From Mycobacteriaceae bacterium (GTDB lineage: Bacteria; Actinomycetota; Actinomycetes; Mycobacteriales; Mycobacteriaceae): a stretch of 5,636 bases of DNA. The notes below the pieces were generated by a model. The model was not told where the DNA came from. It did not search any database and saw only the letters and a program-made list of their open reading frames with translations. Both the position numbers and the translations under genes were made by a program. Below are positions 1 through 5,068 of this stretch, piece by piece; positions within the stretch are counted from its first letter, which is position 1, and every line of letters starts with the position of its first letter. The DNA is taken from contig JABFVX010000127.1 in NCBI GenBank assembly GCA_013362555.1, positions 1 to 5,636 of the forward strand. Reading direction: 5' to 3'.

Positions 1-1383
1 CTGTGGTCGCCCGAGCACAAGATCGTGGTGGAGCGGCGGCTGTGGCTGGAGGTGCTGCGCGCCCAGCTGGACATCGTGTCGGGGTCCGCACTGGGGATCG
101 AGGCTCCGGACCAGGTCGTGGCCGACTACGAGCGGGTAGTGGAGCGCGTCGACCTGGCGTCGATCTCCGAGCGCGAGCGGGTCACCCGCCACGACGTGAA
201 GGCGCGCATCGAGGAATTCAACGCGCTGGCCGGCCACGAACACGTGCACAAGGGCATGACCAGCCGCGATCTGACCGAGAACGTCGAGCAGCTGCAGATC
301 CGGCTCTCGCTGGAGCACCTGTACGGACGCGGAGTCGCGACCGCCGCGCGGCTGGCCGAGCGGGCGGTCGAATACTCGCCGCTGGTGATGGCGGGCCGCT
401 CGCACAACGTCGCCGCGCAAGCCACCACACTCGGCAAACGCTTCGCCTCGGCCGCCGACGAGCTGCTCGTCGCGCTGGCCCGGCTGCGCGACTTGATCGA
501 CCGGTACCCGCTGCGCGGCATCAAGGGCCCGATGGGCACCGCACAGGACATGCTCGACCTGCTCGGCGGCAATCCGGCCAAGCTGGCCCAGCTGGAGTCC
601 CACGTCGCCTCGCACTTGGGCTTCGCGACCGCGTTCACCAGCGTCGGCCAGGTGTACCCGCGCTCCCTGGACCACGACGTGCTCTCGGCCCTGGTGCAGT
701 TCGGCGCGGCGCCGTCCTCGCTGGCGCACACCATCCGGCTGATGGCCGGGCACGAGTTGGTCACCGAGGGCTTCCAGCCCGGGCAGGTGGGCTCGTCGGC
801 GATGCCGCACAAGATGAACACCCGCTCCTGCGAGCGGGTCAACGGCCTGCAGGTGGTGCTGCGCGGCTACGCCTCGATGGCCGCCGAGCTCGCAGGCGCC
901 CAGTGGAACGAAGGGGACGTGTTCTGCTCGGTGGTGCGCAGGGTCGCGCTGCCGGACGCGTTCTTCGCCCTCGACGGCATGGTCGAGACCTTCCTGACGG
1001 TGCTGGCCGAGTTCGGCGCGTTCCCCGCCGTCATCGCCCGCGAACTCGACCGCTACCTGCCGTTCCTGGCCACCACCCGGATCCTGATGGCCGCGGTGCG
1101 GGCAGGCGTCGGCCGCGAGACCGCCCACGAGGTCATCAAGGAGCACGCCGTCGCCGTCGCCCTGGCGATGCGCGAGCTGGGCCGCGAGCCCGACCTGCTC
1201 GACCGCCTCGCCGCCGACCCCCGCCTGCCGCTCGACCGCGCCGCCCTCGACGCGGCCCTCGACGACAAGTCCGCCTTCGTCGGCGCGGCGCCCGCCCAGA
1301 CCGCCGCCGTGGTCGCCCAGGTCCAGAAACTCGCCGACGCCAACCCCGAAGCGGCCCGCTACACTCCCGCCCCCATCCTGTAA
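1..1383 (+). CDS. purB: Adenylosuccinate lyase, 5' end cut by window edge
   Basis: This cytosolic enzyme performs two steps of purine synthesis: SAICAR to AICAR plus fumarate, and adenylosuccinate to AMP plus fumarate. The frame is open from base 1 (reads LWSPEHKIVVERRLWLEVL, the usual second helix of actinobacterial PurB) to TAA at 1381-1383, giving 460 residues. Actinobacterial PurB is roughly 470-480 residues, so about 15-20 N-terminal residues lie off the window; the in-frame GTG at 25 is not the true start. Visible family motifs are HVHKGMTSRDLTEN (nt 238-282, substrate-binding TSxDxxEN), AGRSHNVAAQATTLGKRF (nt 391-444, with a conserved histidine) and the fumarase/ASL superfamily signature GSSAMPHKMN (nt 790-819), whose SS pair at nt 793-798 is in the mobile loop that carries the catalytic serine. 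All key motifs are intact. The stop codon merges into a long hairpin, so the transcript probably ends here. Confidence 0.97.
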   Translation: MWSPEHKIVVERRLWLEVLRAQLDIVSGSALGIEAPDQVVADYERVVERVDLASISERERVTRHDVKARIEEFNALAGHEHVHKGMTSRDLTENVEQLQIRLSLEHLYGRGVATAARLAERAVEYSPLVMAGRSHNVAAQATTLGKRFASAADELLVALARLRDLIDRYPLRGIKGPMGTAQDMLDLLGGNPAKLAQLESHVASHLGFATAFTSVGQVYPRSLDHDVLSALVQFGAAPSSLAHTIRLMAGHELVTEGFQPGQVGSSAMPHKMNTRSCERVNGLQVVLRGYASMAAELAGAQWNEGDVFCSVVRRVALPDAFFALDGMVETFLTVLAEFGAFPAVIARELDRYLPFLATTRILMAAVRAGVGRETAHEVIKEHAVAVALAMRELGREPDLLDRLAADPRLPLDRAALDAALDDKSAFVGAAPAQTAAVVAQVQKLADANPEAARYTPAPIL

Positions 1384-1442
1384 ACCTCCAGAATGACCCG
1401 TGACGTGCGTTGAACGCACGTCACGGGTCGTTCTGGAGGTTT
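1382..1442. terminator. 29-bp hairpin, full copy 1 of a repeated palindrome
   Basis: The arms 1382-1410 and 1414-1442 pair over 29 bp with a 3-nt loop (TGA, 1411-1413). The only non-Watson-Crick pair is T1394 with G1430, which is G-U in RNA. The stem starts within the purB stop codon. Only a TTT run (1440-1442) is present and it is part of the stem, so this is not a classical U-tract terminator; U-tract-poor hairpins are common as terminators in high-GC actinomycetes. It shares 49 of 54 aligned bases with the hairpin at 5015-5065, so it is also a dispersed repeat. Likely roles are termination or 3'-end protection of the purB mRNA. Confidence 0.8.
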
Positions 1443-1487
1443 GCAACCCAGCCGCCCACGCTCTGGAAGTCGGTGCAGTTTTCGCCG

Positions 1488-1499
1488 TACGCTGCCGAG
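1488..1499 (+). promoter_or_regulatory. Putative -10 region for leaderless HIT-gene transcript
   Basis: TACGCT at 1488-1493 fits the TAnnnT core of an actinobacterial -10 box. It is followed by 6 nt and then the GTG at 1500, so the transcription start would fall on or next to the start codon. A weak -35-like TGGAAG lies at 1464-1469 (18-nt spacer, 3 of 6 matches to TTGACA). No purine-rich ribosome site precedes the GTG, which agrees with leaderless initiation. This is a motif match only, not proof. Confidence 0.45.
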
Positions 1500-1919
1500 G
1501 TGGATCCGTACACGATCTTTGCCGACATCGTCGCAGGGCGGGCGCCCGCCAGTTTCGTCTACGAGGACGACGACGTGGTGGCGTTCATGGACATTCGGCC
1601 CTGGACGCCTGGACACCTGCTGGTGATCCCGCGCACACCCGCGCGCAGCTTGGCCGAGCTGCCGCCCGAGATGGGCGGGAAGCTGTTCCAGGTCGGTCAG
1701 CGGCTGGCGGCGGCGCTGCGCGACAGCGAAGTCGCCTGCGACGGCGTGAACTTCTTCCTGGCCGACGGGGTCGCCGCCGGCCAGGAAGTGTTCCATGTGC
1801 ACCTGCACGTCATCCCCCGCACCAGGGGCGACGGCATCGGCCTGCGCGGCCACCCCCGCAACGCCCGGCGCGAAGATCTGGACTACTTGGCCGCCTCGAT
1901 CCGGCGCGGAGTGAGCTGA
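1500..1919 (+). CDS. HIT-family (histidine triad) nucleotide hydrolase/transferase
   Basis: The product is 139 residues and starts (M/V)DPYTIFADIVAG, the normal N-terminus of a bacterial HIT protein. HIT proteins bind nucleotides and hydrolyse or transfer nucleotidyl groups (AMP conjugates, dinucleoside polyphosphates, adenylylated amino acids) in the cytosol. The triad HVHLHVI is at residues 99-105 (nt 1794-1814); by family knowledge the middle histidine, H101, is the nucleophile. The upstream GQEVFH element, the DGVNFF strand and WTPGHLLVIPR also match. The zinc-type N-terminal cysteine pair of some relatives is absent. I chose GTG 1500 because the domain begins there. An in-frame GTG at 1473 with GGAAG three bases upstream is an alternative that adds 9 residues. 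The gene follows the purB hairpin and ends 16 bp before ptrB. The exact substrate cannot be told from sequence. Confidence 0.92.
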   Translation: MDPYTIFADIVAGRAPASFVYEDDDVVAFMDIRPWTPGHLLVIPRTPARSLAELPPEMGGKLFQVGQRLAAALRDSEVACDGVNFFLADGVAAGQEVFHVHLHVIPRTRGDGIGLRGHPRNARREDLDYLAASIRRGVS

Positions 1920-1923
1920 CGGT

Positions 1924-1935
1924 TACCGTTGACCC
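1924..1935 (+). promoter_or_regulatory. Putative -10 region for leaderless ptrB transcript
   Basis: TACCGT at 1924-1929 fits TAnnnT and is followed by 6 nt and then the ptrB ATG at 1936, the same spacing as at the HIT gene. The 16-bp gap between the genes has no Shine-Dalgarno-like run. No convincing -35 is seen in the end of the HIT gene. ptrB could therefore have its own leaderless transcript even though it lies close behind the HIT gene. Read-through from the HIT promoter is also possible. Confidence 0.4.
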
Positions 1936-4080
1936 ATGGGTTTCGACAGCGACGCATCCGTCGCCTCACCGGTAGCTCCGCCCGTCGCGAAGAAGGTGCC
2001 CACCCGCCGAGAACACCACGGCGACACCTTCGTCGACGACTACGAGTGGCTGCGCGACAAGGACAGCCCAGAAGTCATCGCGTACCTCGAAGCGGAGAAC
2101 GCCTACACCGACGCGCAGACCGCGCACCTGGCCGGCCTGCGCGAGACCATTTTCGCCGAGATCAAAACCCGCACCAAGGAAACCGATCTCTCGGTCCCGG
2201 TCCGGATGGGCGACTGGTGGTACTACACCCGCAGCTACCAGGGCAAGCAGTACAGCGTGCAGTGCCGCTGCCCGGTCGACAAACCGGACGACTGGACCCC
2301 GCCGCAGCTGTCGGACGACGCCCCGATCATCGGCGAGCAGGTGCTGCTCGACCTCAACGAACTGGCCGAAGGGCACGACTTCTTCTCGCTCGGCGCGTTT
2401 TCGGTGAGCCGCGACGGCCACCTGCTCGCCTACTCCACCGACACGGTCGGCGACGAGCGCTACGTGATGCGGTTCAAGGACCTGCGGACCGGCGCGCTGC
2501 TCGCTGACGAAATCGCCGAAACCGCCCCCGGCGCGACGTGGTCCCACGACGGCACCCACGTCTTCTACCTGACCGTCGACGACTCTTGGCGGCCGGACAC
2601 GGTGTGGCGGCACCGCCTGGGCGAGTCCGACGACGTGAAGGTCTTCCACGAGCCGGACGAGCGGTTCTGGGTGTCAGTCGGCTCGACCCGGTCCGAGCGG
2701 TACCTGATGATCTGGATCGGATCCAAGATCACCTCGGAAGGCTGGGTGCTCGAATCCGACGATCCCGAAGGCGAATTCCGGCTGCTGCTGCCCCGCAAGG
2801 ACGGCGTCGAGTACGCCGCGGAACACGCCGTGATCGCGGGACGGCACAAGTTCCTCATCCTGCACAACGACATGGTCGACGGCGTTAAGGCCGAGAACTT
2901 CGTGCTCGCCGAGGCTCCGGTCGACAACCCGGCCGACCAGCGGATCCTGATCGGGCACCAGGACGACGTGCGTCTGGAGGACGTCGACCCGTTCGCCGAC
3001 CACGTGGTGCTGAGCTACCGCCGCGAAGCGCTGCCGCGAGTGGCGATCTGGCCGCTGACCGAGTCCGGGTACGGACAGCGCCGCGAGCTCGACTTCGACC
3101 AGGAGTTGTATTCGGCGGGCCTCGGCGCGAATCCGGAGTGGGACCAGCCGATCCTGCGGGTCGGCATGACCTCGTTCATCACGCCGTCCCGCGTTTTCGA
3201 CTACGTGCCCGAAACCGGGGAACTGCTGCTCCGCAAGGAACAGCCGGTGCTCGGCGACTTCGACCCGAACAACTATGAGCAACGACGCGACTGGGCCGTC
3301 GCCGCGGACGGCGCCCGGATTCCCGTCTCGCTCATCCAGCGCAAGGGCGGCGGCTCCGATCCCAAGCCCACGCTGCTGTACGGATACGGCTCCTACGAGT
3401 CCAGCATCGACCCGAGCTTCTCGGTGGCCAGGCTGTCGCTGCTCGACCGCGGCATGGTGTACGCCGTGGCGCACGTGCGCGGCGGCGGCGAGATGGGCAG
3501 GCTCTGGTACGAGGACGGCAAGACGCTGACCAAGAAGAACACCTTCACCGACTTCATCGCCTGCGCAAGACATCTCATCGACACCGGGGTCACCCGGGCG
3601 GACCGCATGGTCGCCGACGGCGGCAGCGCGGGCGGCCTGCTGATGGGCGCGGTGGCCAACATGGCGCCGGAGCTGTTCGCGGGCATCCTCGCCAACGTCC
3701 CGTTCGTGGACCCGCTCACGTCCATCCTCGACCCGTCGCTGCCGCTGACCGTGATCGAATGGGACGAGTGGGGCAACCCTCTCGACGACAAAGCGGTGTA
3801 CGAGTACATGAAGTCGTATGCGCCGTACGAAAACGTCGCAGCAGCGGACTATCCGCCGATCCTTGCCATCACCAGCCTCAACGACACCCGCGTGCTCTAT
3901 GTGGAGCCCGCCAAGTGGGTGGCCAAGCTGCGCGCCACCAAGACCGGCCACTCCCCGGTGCTGCTCAAGACCGAGATGAGCGCGGGCCACGGCGGCGTTT
4001 CCGGCCGATACGAGAAATGGCGCGAGATCGCCTTCGAATTCGCCTGGCTGGTCACCACGACCGGCCTCCCCGCGAAGTAA
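1936..4080 (+). CDS. ptrB: Oligopeptidase B (protease II, peptidase family S9A)
   Basis: The 714-residue product is a cytosolic serine oligopeptidase of the prolyl oligopeptidase family, which cleaves short peptides after Arg or Lys. Length matches the family (about 680-720). Residues 20-75 form the N-terminal part of the hydrolase domain (VPTRREHHGDTFVDDYEWLRD). About 80-440 should be the seven-bladed propeller that excludes large substrates. About 445-714 is the alpha/beta hydrolase domain. The catalytic triad is visible: Ser564 in GGSAGG (codon 3625-3627), Asp650 in SLNDTRV (3883-3885) and His685 in SAGHGG (3988-3990). HVRGGGEMG, WYEDGK, KKNTF, EWGNP and EPAKWVAKLR identify it as oligopeptidase B rather than prolyl oligopeptidase. 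There is no signal peptide. ATG 1936 is the only start that fits, with a -10-like box 6 nt before it and no Shine-Dalgarno. Two acidic substrate-pocket positions differ from the E. coli enzyme as I recall it (see findings). Confidence 0.95.
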   Translation: MGFDSDASVASPVAPPVAKKVPTRREHHGDTFVDDYEWLRDKDSPEVIAYLEAENAYTDAQTAHLAGLRETIFAEIKTRTKETDLSVPVRMGDWWYYTRSYQGKQYSVQCRCPVDKPDDWTPPQLSDDAPIIGEQVLLDLNELAEGHDFFSLGAFSVSRDGHLLAYSTDTVGDERYVMRFKDLRTGALLADEIAETAPGATWSHDGTHVFYLTVDDSWRPDTVWRHRLGESDDVKVFHEPDERFWVSVGSTRSERYLMIWIGSKITSEGWVLESDDPEGEFRLLLPRKDGVEYAAEHAVIAGRHKFLILHNDMVDGVKAENFVLAEAPVDNPADQRILIGHQDDVRLEDVDPFADHVVLSYRREALPRVAIWPLTESGYGQRRELDFDQELYSAGLGANPEWDQPILRVGMTSFITPSRVFDYVPETGELLLRKEQPVLGDFDPNNYEQRRDWAVAADGARIPVSLIQRKGGGSDPKPTLLYGYGSYESSIDPSFSVARLSLLDRGMVYAVAHVRGGGEMGRLWYEDGKTLTKKNTFTDFIACARHLIDTGVTRADRMVADGGSAGGLLMGAVANMAPELFAGILANVPFVDPLTSILDPSLPLTVIEWDEWGNPLDDKAVYEYMKSYAPYENVAAADYPPILAITSLNDTRVLYVEPAKWVAKLRATKTGHSPVLLKTEMSAGHGGVSGRYEKWREIAFEFAWLVTTTGLPAK

Positions 4081-4118
4081 CCGCGCAGGGCCTCGCGAAC
4101 AGCGCCATCGACACCGCG
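4077..4118. repeat. Direct repeat unit A, overlapping the ptrB stop codon
   Basis: This 42-nt unit (GTAACCGCGCAGGGCCTCGC onward) recurs at 4151-4192 with 38 of 42 bases identical, an offset of 74 bp. It includes the ptrB TAA. The four differences are at 4083, 4099, 4106 and 4112. A short possible stem, CAGCGC (4100-4105) with GCGCTG (4116-4121), lies in this copy and runs just past its end. No start codon or ribosome site suggests a gene. Confidence 0.85.
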
Positions 4119-4150
4119 CTGCGAAACGGCGGCCCGAGGAGGCAGCCCGC

Positions 4151-4192
4151 GTAACCACGCAGGGCCTCGCGAGCAGCGCTATCGATACCGCG
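4151..4192. repeat. Direct repeat unit B in the ptrB-DUF2334 spacer
   Basis: This is the second copy of the unit at 4077-4118, at 38 of 42 identity. It repeats the GTAACC context of the ptrB stop although no gene ends here. The small stem available in unit A is not available here because the sequence after the unit differs. It runs directly into the half-palindrome at 4191-4211. Confidence 0.85.
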
Positions 4193-4211
4193 TCACGGGT
4201 CGTTGTGGAGG
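4191..4211. repeat. Solitary right arm of the repeated hairpin
   Basis: CGTCACGGGTCGTTGTGGAGG matches the right arm of the hairpin after purB (1419-1439) at 20 of 21 bases; the difference is C1433 versus G4205. No complementary left arm is found next to it, so it cannot fold as the full copies do. It looks like a remnant or half-copy of the same repeat family. Confidence 0.75.
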
Positions 4212-4250
4212 ATGTCATTCCCTGACCACGGCAGCGACACCTCGGACCGG

Positions 4251-4263
4251 CATCGTTGGGGTC
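4251..4263 (+). promoter_or_regulatory. Weak start-proximal promoter-like site for DUF2334 gene
   Basis: CATCGT at 4251-4256 loosely resembles a -10 box (the A and final T of TAnnnT) and ends 7 nt before the ATG at 4264. A GGGG run at 4258-4261 ends only 2 nt before the ATG, too close for a good Shine-Dalgarno. Initiation may be leaderless, but the match is poor and no -35 is evident. Confidence 0.2.
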
Positions 4264-4998
4264 ATGAGCGGCTCGCTGATCGTTTCGGTTTCCGGTATCA
4301 ACGCGAACACCCGCCCGCACGCGCAGGCCTTCGCCGAGCGGATGGACGAGCGCGGGGTACCGCTGTCGCTGCTCGTCGCGCCTCGGCAGCAGGACAAGTA
4401 CCGACTGAGCCGCGACGCCGACACCGTCGACTGGCTGCGCGGCCGCCGGGTCGGCGGCGACGCGATCGTGCTGCACGGCTACGACCAGGCCGCCACCAGC
4501 CGCCGCCGCGCCGAGTTCGCGGTTTTGCCGCGGCACGAGGCGCTGTTGCGGCTCACGGCCGCGGACCGCGTGCTGGAGCAGCTGGGGCTGCGCACCCGAC
4601 TGTTCGCGGCGCCCCGCTGGATCGTCTCGCCCGGAACACTCGCCGCGCTGCCCGACGTCGGGTTTCGCCTGGTAGCCGGCCTGGCCGCCATCCACGATCT
4701 CCAGCGCGACACGACCGTGCGGGCCTGGGTGCACGGCATCGGCGACGGCCTCGGCCGCCGTGACGGTGCGGGCGGCGACCGCTACAGCGCCGAGCCCTGG
4801 TGGTGCCGCACGATGGTGCTCAGCGCGGCTCGCGTCGCGCGCCGCGGCGGCGTCCTGCGGCTGGCCGTCTCGGCCAAGCAACTCGGCAAGCCCGGCCCCC
4901 GCCAAGCCATGCTCGACGCCGTCGACCTGGCCCTGTACCACCGTGCCCGCCCCGATGCCTACCGCTGGGACCCCCACCCCGTCCGCCACGCCGCCTGA
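4264..4998 (+). CDS. DUF2334 polysaccharide-deacetylase-like protein, function unknown
   Basis: The 244-residue protein has the pattern of actinobacterial DUF2334 proteins, which share the polysaccharide-deacetylase (NodB-like) barrel fold. Visible landmarks are the first strand LIVSVSGIN (residues 5-13), RGVPLSLLVAPR (30-41), GDAIVLHGYDQ (65-75), AEFAVLPRHEALLRL (83-97), the strand FAAPRWIVSPG (114-124) and AEPWWCRTMVLSA (176-188). There is no signal peptide or membrane segment, so it is probably cytosolic. The first strand lacks the Asp-rich motif of true deacetylases, and HGYDQ lacks the second metal-binding His, so catalytic activity is uncertain. ATG 4264 is the natural start; the frame ends with TGA at 4996-4998, just before a bidirectional hairpin. 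It is co-directional with ptrB but separated by 183 bp, so it is probably a separate transcription unit. Family call fairly sure, role unknown. Confidence 0.8.
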   Translation: MSGSLIVSVSGINANTRPHAQAFAERMDERGVPLSLLVAPRQQDKYRLSRDADTVDWLRGRRVGGDAIVLHGYDQAATSRRRAEFAVLPRHEALLRLTAADRVLEQLGLRTRLFAAPRWIVSPGTLAALPDVGFRLVAGLAAIHDLQRDTTVRAWVHGIGDGLGRRDGAGGDRYSAEPWWCRTMVLSAARVARRGGVLRLAVSAKQLGKPGPRQAMLDAVDLALYHRARPDAYRWDPHPVRHAA

Positions 4999-5014
4999 CA
5001 CCGACGCAGCCACC

Positions 5015-5065
5015 TCCAGAATGACCCGTGACGTGCGCCTGACGCACGTCACGGGTCATTCTGGA
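5015..5065. terminator. 23-bp hairpin between convergent genes, full copy 2
   Basis: The arms 5015-5037 and 5043-5065 pair perfectly over 23 bp around a 5-nt loop (CCTGA). It sits 16 bp after the DUF2334 stop and 3 bp from the stop of the minus-strand acyltransferase-like gene, the position expected of a shared bidirectional terminator. No T-tract follows on either strand. Over 5012-5065 it matches 1384-1437 at 49 of 54 bases; four of the five differences fall in the loop and the fifth turns a G-U pair into A-U. Confidence 0.82.
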
Positions 5066-5068
5066 CAT

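Noticed and set aside
3..1403. A 466-codon frame overlapping purB on the same strand
   Set aside because: The translation is Arg/Gly/Ala-rich and low in complexity, the typical shifted-frame shadow of a high-GC gene; the purB frame carries all the enzyme motifs.
1382..1442. The palindrome as a transcription-factor operator for the HIT gene
   Set aside because: The symmetric arms are far longer than normal operators, and the second copy lies between two convergent gene ends where no promoter is expected; a terminator or repeat explains both places better.
1410..1499. A longer HIT protein starting at TTG 1410
   Set aside because: The start would lie inside the hairpin loop region and add 30 residues unlike any HIT N-terminus; the domain begins at GTG 1500.
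4077..4192. The two repeat units as a CRISPR array
   Set aside because: Only two imperfect units, one of which overlaps a coding end; no further repeats, spacers or cas genes are present.
4203..4763. A 186-codon frame overlapping the DUF2334 gene, starting in the orphan half-palindrome
   Set aside because: Its translation is Arg/Ala/Pro-rich with no motif, while the +1 frame from 4264 gives a recognisable protein.
2674..5052. A 792-codon open frame on the minus strand
   Set aside because: It lies antisense to ptrB and the DUF2334 gene, both of which have clear family motifs. Long antisense open frames are expected at this GC content, and its translation has no recognisable domain.
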